In this document: positions 1 to 5,797 of the stretch, piece after piece
Layout of the letters: each line of letters opens with the position of its first letter
Position numbering within the stretch: the stretch's first letter is position 1
NCBI GenBank assembly: GCA_025935655.1
Contig: JAICUV010000162.1
Span: 1-7,963 of the forward strand
Length of the DNA stretch: 7,963 nt
From: Chloroflexota bacterium
GTDB taxonomy: Bacteria > Chloroflexota > Limnocylindria > Limnocylindrales > CSP1-4
Reading direction: 5' to 3'
The notes under the pieces: model-generated
Database searches by the model: none
Told to the model about the DNA's origin: nothing
The model's input: only the letters and a program-made list of their open reading frames with translations
Program-made: the position numbers and the translations under genes

Positions 1-554
1 CGACGCCGCCCGCGGCCCGTCCTGGCGGCGCCGGCGACGGCGACCTGCGACGCATCCTCGGCGGCATCGGCATCGGCTGCGTCGGCGAGGATGGCCACCT
101 CGGCCATGGCCGCCTGGTCGGCCGGATCCGCGATCCCCGCCTCGGCGTGGATGCGCGGCGGCGTCGACTGGCCGGTGGTGCCGGTGAGCTCGTCGAGCAG
201 CGCGAGCCGCCCGAACTTGATGAGCAGCATCCGGAAGTCGCGCGCATAGAACAGCTTGATCCGGATCGCCGGGTAGAGCTCCCGCAGGCGGCGCAGCTTG
301 CGGTTCTTCTTGCGCACGAGCTTCTGCTTGAGCGTCGTGAGCTCCACGTACAGCTCGAGGTCGGGCAGGTAGAAGTCCGGCGAGAAGCTCTCGATGACGT
401 CGCCGTCCAGGTTCCACGCGATCGGGAACGTGTCCGGCTCGTACGTCCAGCGGACGTCGTAGAAGTCGAGGATCCGCGCGAGCTCCGCCTCGCTCGCGTG
501 CGCGAACCCGGGTCGTGCGCCCCCGGAGCCCGGAGCGCGGGTCGCGCCCGTCAC
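1..554 (-). CDS. N-terminal part of a PD-(D/E)XK-like domain protein, possibly a hypoxanthine phosphoribosyltransferase fusion (3' end beyond window)
   Basis: The frame is open from a GTG at 554 down to base 1, giving 184 residues without a stop, so the C-terminus lies outside the window. The GTG overlaps the TGA of the upstream gene (GTGA), which suggests translational coupling. Residues 17-115 are a compact alpha/beta domain with a nuclease-fold-like layout: E39 in YEPD, D60 in SPDFYLPD, E71 in YVELTT, then a very basic helix (K76 to R91, with KKNRK) and IKLFYARDF. This resembles the E...D...ExK order of PD-(D/E)XK folds, but the usual lysine two residues after the second acid is T73. From about residue 120 the chain becomes an Ala/Asp/Thr-rich, probably disordered linker. 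From memory, this domain precedes hypoxanthine phosphoribosyltransferase in Chloroflexota and some Actinobacteria; the transferase part is not visible, so that name is an inference. Confidence 0.75.
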   Translation of the reverse strand, partial: MTGATRAPGSGGARPGFAHASEAELARILDFYDVRWTYEPDTFPIAWNLDGDVIESFSPDFYLPDLELYVELTTLKQKLVRKKNRKLRRLRELYPAIRIKLFYARDFRMLLIKFGRLALLDELTGTTGQSTPPRIHAEAGIADPADQAAMAEVAILADAADADAAEDASQVAVAGAARTGRGRR

Positions 555-919
555 CGGGCGGCGCCCCCGTCATGACGGCTGTCGTCGCCGAGCAGCGTGC
601 GCAGGTCCCCGGTCCAGCCCTCGAGGAGCCGGTGCATCGCGAACAGGTCGTCCTCCCCAACGGGCGGCCGAGAGGCGACGCGTGCGGCGGTCTGGGGATC
701 CAGCTCGGGATGGCCCGCGGTGTCCAGGACCGGACAGGCATCGGCAGGCGCCGCGAGGACCAGGCCCATCGTCCGGGAGCCGCAGCGCTGGCAGTCCAGC
801 TCCACGAACGCGAAGTCCCCCCGGTCGGCGAGGACGACGATGCGCTCGACGGGGATGGCGGCACCGCAGGAGGTGCAACCGGCCCCGGTGAGGCGCGCCC
901 GGAGTCCGCGAGGGTCCAT
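551..919 (-). CDS. small zinc-ribbon protein, function unknown
   Basis: A 122-residue protein with two CxxC knuckles, C15-T-S-C18 and C43-Q-R-C46, separated by 24 residues. This is the typical spacing of a one-zinc ribbon. Between them is a beta-rich stretch (IVVLADRGDFAFVELD) and after them SRTMGLVLA, as in a small treble-strand ribbon. The C-terminal part carries an acidic helix (DDLFAMHRLLEGWTGDLRTLL, about residues 90-110) that looks like a docking or dimerisation element. No enzyme motif is seen. The ATG at 919 is chosen because a -10-like TAGACT lies 8 nt upstream and the reading continues cleanly to the TGA that overlaps the next gene's GTG. It forms an apparent two-gene minus-strand operon with the truncated downstream gene, so a role linked to that protein is possible. 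A zinc ribbon could bind nucleic acid or protein; nothing here decides. Confidence 0.72.
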   Translation of the reverse strand: MDPRGLRARLTGAGCTSCGAAIPVERIVVLADRGDFAFVELDCQRCGSRTMGLVLAAPADACPVLDTAGHPELDPQTAARVASRPPVGEDDLFAMHRLLEGWTGDLRTLLGDDSRHDGGAAR

Positions 920-927
920 GGGTCGTC

Positions 928-933
928 AGTCTA
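928..933 (-). promoter_or_regulatory. -10-like box of the zinc-ribbon gene (leaderless-type)
   Basis: On the minus strand TAGACT is followed by 8 nt and then the ATG at 919, so transcription would start at or next to the start codon. A GGAGG lies just upstream of the box, too far from the ATG to be a usual ribosome binding site. No clear -35 is seen. Support comes from the same arrangement at two other genes in the window. Confidence 0.4.
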
Positions 934-976
934 CCTCCAGCGCCGTGAACGGCGGGCGCGGGGACCCGGGAGCGAC

Positions 977-993
977 ATACTCCCATGGGGTAT
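977..993. promoter_or_regulatory. probable CsoR operator
   Basis: ATACTCCCATGGGGTAT is a near-perfect 17-bp inverted repeat, with a C-to-T change in one arm. It has the shape of known CsoR operators: TAC and GTA ends around C-run and G-run tracts. It overlaps a TATCAT box (991-996) and sits 10 bp before the csoR start, where a bound repressor would block RNA polymerase. A second inverted repeat, CCATGGGG (983-990) against CCCCATGG (999-1006), straddles the TATCAT box and extends the symmetry to the start codon, so more than one tetramer might bind. The match to CsoR sites is from general knowledge of the family, not a search. Confidence 0.65.
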
Positions 994-996
994 CAT
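991..996 (+). promoter_or_regulatory. -10 box of csoR (leaderless-type)
   Basis: TATCAT differs from TATAAT by one base and lies 6 nt before the ATG at 1003, so the transcript would begin at the start codon. It is inside the operator, which fits autorepression. No convincing -35 hexamer is seen at the right distance. Confidence 0.5.
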
Positions 997-1002
997 GGCC
1001 CC

Positions 1003-1368
1003 ATGGGTGAGAACGCCGGACGCGCGTCGGGGACGCACGGCCACGACCACGGTCACGACAGCTTCCGTCACAGCTACAGCAAGGACAAGGCACAGCTCGT
1101 CCGGCGCCTCAGCCGGATCGAGGGCCAGGTCCGCGGGATCGCACGGATGATCGAGCGCGAGGAGTACTGCGTCGACATCCTGCAGCAGACGGCCGCGCTG
1201 CGGGCTGCCGTGGATGCCGTCTCGATCATGGTCCTCGAGGATCACGTCCAGGGCTGTGTCCGCACCGCCGCCGAGCGAGGCGAGGCCGACAAGTACGTCG
1301 ACGAGGTGCTGGACGTCGTCCGCCGCACCCTGGGGCGGCCGGTCCGCGGGGCCAAGTCCGCCGGCTGA
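1003..1368 (+). CDS. csoR: CsoR/RcnR-family metal-sensing transcriptional repressor, copper type
   Basis: A 121-residue all-helical repressor of the CsoR/RcnR/FrmR (DUF156) family. These tetramers bind DNA when metal-free and release it on binding metal. The core starts at KAQLVRRLSRIEGQVRGI (about residues 29-46). Three candidate Cu(I) ligands are present, C56 in EEYC and H81/C85 in EDHVQGC, with the 25- and 4-residue spacings of mycobacterial CsoR, pointing to copper rather than nickel or formaldehyde sensing. The N-terminal tail is His-rich (HGHDHGHD, residues 12-19), which may add metal binding. An in-frame ATG at 985 lies inside the probable operator and ahead of the inferred transcript start, so 1003 is preferred. 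It is divergent from the zinc-ribbon gene. No copper ATPase or chaperone gene is in the window, so its main target is elsewhere or it regulates mainly itself. Confidence 0.88.
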   Translation: MGENAGRASGTHGHDHGHDSFRHSYSKDKAQLVRRLSRIEGQVRGIARMIEREEYCVDILQQTAALRAAVDAVSIMVLEDHVQGCVRTAAERGEADKYVDEVLDVVRRTLGRPVRGAKSAG

Positions 1369-1377
1369 GCTCCCAGG

Positions 1378-1417
1378 TTATCCACGAGTTCGCCGGTGTG
1401 CGGAGAATCGTGGATAA
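1378..1417. promoter_or_regulatory. inverted pair of DnaA-box-like sites upstream of the rsmG promoter
   Basis: TTATCCACGA (1378-1387) and TCGTGGATAA (1408-1417) are perfect 10-bp inverted repeats with a 20-bp spacer. Each contains TTATCCACG, 8 of 9 matches to the DnaA box TTATCCACA. Centre-to-centre distance is 31 bp, about three helical turns, so two bound proteins would lie on the same face. The pair ends 6 bp before a -35 box. It could also be a hairpin ending the csoR transcript, but the loop is long and no T-run follows. Confidence 0.5.
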
Positions 1418-1423
1418 GCCGTC

Positions 1424-1452
1424 TTGACGACGCCCCGGCGCCCTTCTACCGT
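1424..1452 (+). promoter_or_regulatory. sigma70-type promoter for rsmG
   Basis: TTGACG (1424-1429) and TACCGT (1447-1452) are separated by exactly 17 bp, the best two-box promoter in the window. Transcription would start near 1459. Because the TTG at 1424 is part of the -35 box, it is unlikely to be the rsmG start codon despite being in frame. Confidence 0.55.
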
Positions 1453-1458
1453 CCGCAG

Positions 1459-1606
1459 TCCGCCTCACGCATGCGCGAATCGGGGTGCGTCGTCCCCCAG
1501 GGGCACCGGGGAGACCCGGGCCGGAACCGACGGGATGCCGCGAGACCGAGCTGACGCTGCTGCGCAGGCGAACGATCAACGCCGGGAGCGGCTCCCGGAC
1601 GGCCTG
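1459..1606 (+). other. structured 5' leader of rsmG
   Basis: From the inferred transcript start to the preferred GTG there are about 148 nt. Two compact hairpins stand out: CCGGG-GAGA-CCCGG (1506-1519), whose loop is a GNRA tetraloop, and CCGGGAGC-G-GCTCCCGG (1582-1598), ending 8 nt before the GTG at 1607. The frame is open through here and contains an ATG at 1535, so part of it could instead code for a longer, low-complexity RsmG N-terminus. No known riboswitch or leader is recognised. Confidence 0.35.
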
Positions 1607-2401
1607 GTGCAGCCACAGGAGGGTGCCCTGGACCGCCCGAGAGATCCGCTCCCGACGTTTGTCCAGGACCTCGCACCGCTCCCCACGGTCTTCTCGGACA
1701 TCCTCGAGAAGGGGCTGCGAGCCCTCGACCTGGACCTGCCCGCGGACGCCCGCGCGGTCATCGACGGGCATGTCCGCCTCCTCCTCGCGTGGACCGCCGC
1801 CATCAACCTGACCGCGATCCGCGACCCCGCGGACGTCGCGCGCCTGCACGTGCTCGACAGCCTCGCCGCGGCTCCGCTCCTGCGCGCGCGCGGGATCCGC
1901 CGGCTGCTGGACATCGGGTCCGGTGGCGGCTTCCCGGGAATCCCGCTCGCGGCCGCGCTCGGGTCGGACCGGACGCTGCTCGTGGACTCGGTCGGCAAGA
2001 AGGTGCGCTTCCTCGAGACCGTCATCACGGCGACCGGCCTCGAGCGACGCGTCGCCGCGGAGGCGCGGCGCTCCGAGACGATCGCGCACGATCCGCGCGA
2101 CCGCGAGGCGTGGCCGGCGGTGACGGCCCGGGCCGTGGCCTCGCTCGCGGAGCTGGTGGAGCTCGGGCTGCCGCTCGTCGCGCCGGGCGGGGTGCTCGTG
2201 GCGTGGAAGCGTCACCCGGTGGACGACGAGCTGGCCGCGGCCCGCGGCGCGCTCCGGGCGCTGTCGGCGGGCCGGCCGCAGGTCCAGCGCGTCCCGGTCC
2301 CCGGCCTCGAGGACCATCGCCTGGTGATCGTCCCGCGGGACGGCCAGATCGACGCCCGGTACCCGCGTGATCCCGCGGAACGGCGACGACGCCCCCTCTG
2401 A
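1607..2401 (+). CDS. rsmG: 16S rRNA (guanine-527-N7)-methyltransferase RsmG
   Basis: RsmG (GidB) is a SAM-dependent methyltransferase that makes m7G527 in the 530 loop of 16S rRNA. Its loss gives low-level streptomycin resistance in several bacteria. The family signatures are in order: WTAAINLTAIRDP (residues 62-74), HVLDSLA (81-87), the SAM motif LLDIGSGGGFPGIPL (100-114), LLVDSVGKKVRFLE (124-137), TARAVASLAELVE and GGVLVAWK. From GTG 1607 the protein has 264 residues, a little longer than the usual 205-240. The extra sequence is at the N-terminus, so the start is uncertain; in-frame alternatives are ATG 1535 and TTG 1424. Homology begins at about VFSDILEKG, residues 28-36, so 1607 is the closest candidate. 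It has its own probable promoter and stands 28 bp before the next gene. Confidence 0.9.
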   Translation: MQPQEGALDRPRDPLPTFVQDLAPLPTVFSDILEKGLRALDLDLPADARAVIDGHVRLLLAWTAAINLTAIRDPADVARLHVLDSLAAAPLLRARGIRRLLDIGSGGGFPGIPLAAALGSDRTLLVDSVGKKVRFLETVITATGLERRVAAEARRSETIAHDPRDREAWPAVTARAVASLAELVELGLPLVAPGGVLVAWKRHPVDDELAAARGALRALSAGRPQVQRVPVPGLEDHRLVIVPRDGQIDARYPRDPAERRRRPL

Positions 2402-2416
2402 CCCGGCTCCCTCCGC

Positions 2417-2422
2417 TACCCT
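2417..2422 (+). promoter_or_regulatory. -10-like box of the phosphoesterase gene (leaderless-type)
   Basis: TACCCT is followed by 7 nt and then GTG at 2430, with no purine-rich ribosome binding site between. The arrangement matches those at csoR and the zinc-ribbon gene. It lies just after the rsmG stop codon. Confidence 0.42.
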
Positions 2423-2429
2423 GCCCCAC

Positions 2430-3152
2430 GTGCGCGTCGCCGTGCTGTCCGACATCCATTCGAACCTCGCCGCCCTCGATGCCGTGCTGGCGGCCGTCCC
2501 GTCCGTGGACGAGGTCTGGCAGCTGGGCGACGTGGTCGGCTACGGCCCGGCGCCCGACGAGGTCGTCGGCCGACTGCGCGACATCGGCGCGCTGGGCGTG
2601 CGCGGCAACCACGACGCGGCCGCGGTCGGCGGCCCCGAGATCGAGTCGTTCAACGTCGACGCCCGGCGGGCGATGGAGTGGACGCGCGCGACGATCACCG
2701 CCGAGACCCGGACCTGGCTCGCCGCGCTGCCCGAACGCATGGAGCGCGAGGGCTTCACGCTCGTCCACGGCTCCCCGCGCGACCCGATCTGGGAGTACGT
2801 GACGTCCACGCCGGTGGCCCGCGCGGGCATCGCCGCGATGGACACGCCGTACGGGCTGCACGGGCACACCCACGTGCCCATCGCGTATCTCGAGGACGAC
2901 GGGCGCCTGGAGACGATGAGCCCGGGCGCCGGATCCACGATCGCGTTCGGCAGGCAGCGCGCCCTGCTCAACCCGGGCAGCGTGGGCCAGCCGAGGGACG
3001 GCATCCCGACGGCCTCGTGGCTGCTCCTCGACACGGACGCAGCTTCGGTGACGTGGAACCGGACGGCGTACGACGTCGGCGGCGTCCAGCGCGCCATGGA
3101 GGGAGCGGGACTCCCGGAACGCCTCGTGGCACGGCTGGCGTATGGGCTCTAG
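2430..3152 (+). CDS. calcineurin-like metallophosphoesterase, YfcE/MJ0936-type
   Basis: A 240-residue cytoplasmic hydrolase of the two-metal calcineurin-like fold. All metal and catalytic motifs are visible: D8-x-H10 in SDIHSN, G33-D34 in LGDVVGYGP, G59-N60-H61-D62, H113 in VHGSP and the GHTH of HGHTHVP (H146, H148). NPGSVGQPRDG (about 181-191) near the end is typical of the stand-alone YfcE-like subgroup, whose members hydrolyse phosphodiesters in vitro; the physiological substrate is usually unknown. The GTG at 2430 puts RVAVLSDIHSN at the N-terminus as in relatives; an in-frame upstream start at 2367 would lie inside rsmG and add a Pro/Asp-rich tail. Its TAG stop overlaps the AGGAG that serves the next gene, 12 bp on, so it probably shares a transcript with the potassium transporter. 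Whether it takes part in nucleotide signalling tied to potassium is not shown. Confidence 0.87.
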   Translation: MRVAVLSDIHSNLAALDAVLAAVPSVDEVWQLGDVVGYGPAPDEVVGRLRDIGALGVRGNHDAAAVGGPEIESFNVDARRAMEWTRATITAETRTWLAALPERMEREGFTLVHGSPRDPIWEYVTSTPVARAGIAAMDTPYGLHGHTHVPIAYLEDDGRLETMSPGAGSTIAFGRQRALLNPGSVGQPRDGIPTASWLLLDTDAASVTWNRTAYDVGGVQRAMEGAGLPERLVARLAYGL

Positions 3153-3164
3153 GAGCGGTACGCG

Positions 3165-5201
3165 TTGATCGGCGGACGGCGTCCCCTGTCCGGCCGCAAG
3201 CCGGGCGACAAGCGGATCCGGGTGGAGCGTGTCCACTCTCCGTACTTCCGCTATACCGGCCGCGGCCAGCTCACCGCGAAGGCGGCGGCGAGCGCGCCGA
3301 CGACCAGCGTCGGGCGGGTGATCCAGCGGACCAAGCTGTTCCTCCTCGGCCGGCCGCTCGCCAACGTCGAGGAGATCGGCGAGCGCCTGAGCAAGAAGAA
3401 GGCGCTCGCGATCTTCAGCTCGGACGCCATCTCGTCCTCCGCGTATGCCACCGAGGAGATCATCCTCGCGTTCCTGCTCGCGGGCGTCGGCAGCGCGGCG
3501 TTCAGCCTGTCGTTCGAGGTCAGCATCGCGATCGCGGTCCTGCTCGGGATCGTCGCGTTCAGCTACCGCCAGGTGTGCATCGCCTACCCCACCGGCGGCG
3601 GCTCGTACTCCGTGTCCAAGGCGAACCTGGGCCGCAACGCGTCGCTCATCGCCGCCTCGGCCCTGCTCATCGACTACACCCTGACCGTCGCCGTGTCCAC
3701 GTCCTCCGCCGTGGAGCAGATCGCCTCGGCGGTGCCGGCGCTGGACCCCGTCCGGGTCGAGATCGCGCTCGTCGCGATCGCGCTGATCACGCTGGGCAAT
3801 CTCCGCGGCCTGCGGGAGGCAGGCTCGATCTTCGCGATCCCGACGTACCTGTTCCTGGGGTCCGCGTTCCTCATGATCGCGATCGGCGTCGTGCGGATCC
3901 TGTTCCTCGGCGACACGGGGCCGACGCCGACGCCCGAGGTCATCGCGGTCACCCAGCAGACCGCGACCAACGTCGGCATCCTCGTGCTCCTGCGCGCCTT
4001 TGCCTCGGGCGCGGTGGCGCTCACGGGCGTGGAGGCGATCGCGACCGGGGTGCCGGCCTTCCAGCCGCCCGAGTCGCGCAACGCCGCGCGGACGCTGATG
4101 ACGATGGCGGTGATCCTCGGGACGCTGTTCATCGGGATCACGTTCCTCGCGACGAACTTCCACATCCTCCCGATCGAAGAACCCAAGCAGACCGTCATCT
4201 CCCAGGTCGCGCGCCACGTCTACGGGGACACCGTGGGGTTCTACCTGTTCCAGGCGTTCACGGCGCTGCTGCTGTTCCTGGCCGCCAACACGAGCTACAA
4301 CGCGTTCCCCCGGCTCGCCGCCGTGCTCGCGGAGGACGGCTTCTTCCCGCGCCAGTTCGCGTTCCGCGGCGATCGCCTCGCATTCTCGACGGGCATCCTG
4401 CTGCTCGGGCTGGTGGCGGGCACGGTCGTCGTGCTGGGCGGCGGCTCGACGCACGCGCTGATCCCGCTGTACGCGGTGGGCGTGTTCATCGACTTCACGA
4501 TCGCCCAGTCCGGCATGATCCGGCACTGGCTGTCGACGCGCGACCAGGGCTGGCGCTACCGGCTCAGCGTCAACTCGGTCGGCGCCGTGCTCACGGGGGT
4601 CATCGCGACCGTCGTGATCTCGGTGAAGTTCACGTCGGGCGCGTGGTTCGTCATCGTCCTCATCCCGACGCTCGTCGGCGCCATGCTGTTCATCCGGCGC
4701 CAGTACGCGGAGCAGGCGGCGGAGCTCCGCGTTCGGGACGATCTCGTGTTCGAGCGGCCCCACCGCGAGCAGCGGGTCGTCATCCCGGTCAACGGCATCA
4801 ACCGCTCGGTCGTGCAGGCGGTCATGTTCGGCAAGAGCCTCGCGACCGACCCGTCGCTGCTCCAGGCCGTGTACGTGACCACGGACCTCGAGGAGGCCGA
4901 TCGCCTCCGCGAGCGCTGGGATCGCCAGCTGCCGGGCGTGCCGCTCGTGGTGGTGGAGTCGCCGTTCCGCGCCCTCGTGGGACCGGTCGTGACGTACCTC
5001 GACGTCCTGGACCTCGCGTGGCCGCCGGACAAGGAGACGCCCACCACGATCGTCGTGCTGCCGGAGTACGTCGCCCGCCGGTGGTGGGACCGGCTGCTCT
5101 ACAACCAGACGGCGAAGCGGCTCAAGGCGGCGCTCGTGGGACGAGAGCACACCGTCATCGCGGACGTCCCGTATCGGCCGAGCAGCCAGCACGACAGCTG
5201 A
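3165..5201 (+). CDS. KimA-like APC-superfamily potassium transporter
   Basis: A 678-residue integral membrane protein that reads closely like Bacillus KimA (YdaO), a high-affinity K+/H+ symporter. After a basic N-terminal extension (about 50 residues longer than Bacillus KimA) come some 12 hydrophobic segments from about residue 85 to 510. A soluble domain follows (about 530-672, VVIPVNGINRSVVQAV to VIADVPYRPS), equivalent to the cytoplasmic domain of KimA. K+-site residues of KimA, aligned by memory, are kept: D87 and Y94 in SSDAISSSAYATEE, D170, T174 and S178 in IDYTLTVAVSTS, T287 and E290 in ALTGVEAIA. Other shared blocks are YPTGGGSYSVSKANLG and LIPLYAVGVFIDFT. The start is TTG with AGGAG 9 nt upstream (3151-3155). 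The downstream stress-protein and TrkA genes support a potassium role. A generic amino-acid permease is the alternative, less likely given the conserved sites. Confidence 0.86.
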   Translation: MIGGRRPLSGRKPGDKRIRVERVHSPYFRYTGRGQLTAKAAASAPTTSVGRVIQRTKLFLLGRPLANVEEIGERLSKKKALAIFSSDAISSSAYATEEIILAFLLAGVGSAAFSLSFEVSIAIAVLLGIVAFSYRQVCIAYPTGGGSYSVSKANLGRNASLIAASALLIDYTLTVAVSTSSAVEQIASAVPALDPVRVEIALVAIALITLGNLRGLREAGSIFAIPTYLFLGSAFLMIAIGVVRILFLGDTGPTPTPEVIAVTQQTATNVGILVLLRAFASGAVALTGVEAIATGVPAFQPPESRNAARTLMTMAVILGTLFIGITFLATNFHILPIEEPKQTVISQVARHVYGDTVGFYLFQAFTALLLFLAANTSYNAFPRLAAVLAEDGFFPRQFAFRGDRLAFSTGILLLGLVAGTVVVLGGGSTHALIPLYAVGVFIDFTIAQSGMIRHWLSTRDQGWRYRLSVNSVGAVLTGVIATVVISVKFTSGAWFVIVLIPTLVGAMLFIRRQYAEQAAELRVRDDLVFERPHREQRVVIPVNGINRSVVQAVMFGKSLATDPSLLQAVYVTTDLEEADRLRERWDRQLPGVPLVVVESPFRALVGPVVTYLDVLDLAWPPDKETPTTIVVLPEYVARRWWDRLLYNQTAKRLKAALVGREHTVIADVPYRPSSQHDS

Positions 5202-5210
5202 CGCGGCCGT

Positions 5211-5235
5211 CCCGGTGTCGGCCCGCCGACGCGGG
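5211..5235 (+). terminator. hairpin after the transporter gene, possible terminator
   Basis: Nine nt after the stop codon a stem can form between CCC-G-GTGTCGG and CCGACGCGGG (loop CCCG), about 10 pairs with one bulged G and one G-U pair. No T-run follows, so intrinsic termination would be weak; it may be an mRNA-stabilising hairpin or partial terminator. Confidence 0.35.
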
Positions 5236-5253
5236 TCCGTGCACGGCCGGTGG

Positions 5254-5259
5254 TATCGT
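5254..5259 (+). promoter_or_regulatory. possible -10 box before the universal stress gene
   Basis: TATCGT is the best -10-like hexamer in the 137-bp gap between the transporter and the stress gene. No matching -35 is seen. The gap and the hairpin before it suggest the last three genes of the potassium module could have their own promoter, but this site is weak evidence. Confidence 0.22.
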
Positions 5260-5338
5260 GAACCGGCGCGGCGACCCGCCCGGGGCGTGACCCAATCGCT
5301 CGTCCGGGGTCGTCGATCACGCGGAGGACCCTACATCC

Positions 5339-5797
5339 GTGGCCGACCCGTCGGCACCCCAGTTCCGGCGCGCCGTGGTTGCACTCTCCGGCGGCCGAAC
5401 CGACCGGTCGATCGTCGCGCTCGCCTCCGAGCTCGCGCGTCCGGCCAAGGCGGAGCTCGTCGGCGTCCACGTGGTCGAGATCGACTGGACGCTGCCCCTG
5501 GACGCCGACGTCGCAGGGCGGTCCGAGGACGCGCAGCGCGTGCTCGACATCGCCGAGGCGACCGCCGAGGCCGCCCACTACAAGCTGGAGACCGTGCTCC
5601 TCCAGGCACGCGACGTGGGCGCGGCGATCGTCGACGAGGCCACCGAGCGTGGCGCCGACCTCATCATCTGCGGCCTGCCGTTCCGTCGCCGCTTCGGCGG
5701 CGACTTCGCCATCGGCCGGACGATCCCCTATGTCCTGAAGAACGCCCCGTGCGCCGTCTGGGTCGCGCGCGAGGCGATGCCCGAGGTGCAAGCATGA
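5339..5797 (+). CDS. universal stress protein (UspA family)
   Basis: A 152-residue single-domain Usp. It begins with the beta strand RRAVVALSGGRTDRS (10-24), has the middle strand ELVGVHVVEIDW (39-50), and ends with ADLIICGLPFRRRFGG-DFAIGRTIPYVLKNAPCAVWVAR. The G112...G120-G121...G126-R-T pattern corresponds to the family's nucleotide-binding loop, though spacing differs somewhat from the classical G-2x-G-9x-G(S/T) form, so ATP binding is likely rather than certain. The start is GTG with GGAGG (5323-5327) 11 nt upstream. It overlaps the following TrkA gene by 4 nt (ATGA), so the two are almost surely co-translated. Usp proteins often accompany ion transporters as nucleotide-responsive regulators; here it lies between a K+ transporter and two RCK proteins, which suggests regulation of K+ uptake. 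Confidence 0.86.
   Translation: MADPSAPQFRRAVVALSGGRTDRSIVALASELARPAKAELVGVHVVEIDWTLPLDADVAGRSEDAQRVLDIAEATAEAAHYKLETVLLQARDVGAAIVDEATERGADLIICGLPFRRRFGGDFAIGRTIPYVLKNAPCAVWVAREAMPEVQA

Noticed and set aside
985..1002. An upstream in-frame ATG for csoR at 985.
   Set aside because: It lies within the operator and upstream of the TATCAT box that would start the transcript at 1003. The added residues (MGYHGP) are not a family feature as far as I know.
1378..1417. A replication origin.
   Set aside because: Only two DnaA-like boxes, no AT-rich unwinding region, and no dnaA, dnaN or parAB neighbours.
1471..1554. A 27-codon open frame in the rsmG leader that might encode a leader peptide.
   Set aside because: No ribosome binding site, ordinary composition for this GC content, and no run of a regulated amino acid; chance is sufficient.
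1424..1606. TTG at 1424 as the rsmG start, giving a 325-residue protein.
   Set aside because: The TTG is part of a well-formed -35 box, the added residues are Pro/Arg-rich low complexity, and the protein would be far longer than RsmG.
2025..5192. A very long open frame on the minus strand opposite rsmG, the phosphoesterase and the transporter.
   Set aside because: Its translation is Arg/Asp/Glu/His-rich low complexity without any domain, and the plus strand carries well-recognised proteins throughout. It is a shadow frame caused by high GC.
5202..5338. A c-di-AMP (ydaO-type) riboswitch before the universal stress gene, given the potassium context.
   Set aside because: The gap is only 137 nt and I could not find the conserved ydaO core elements in it. 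The 12-bp gap before the transporter is too short to hold one.
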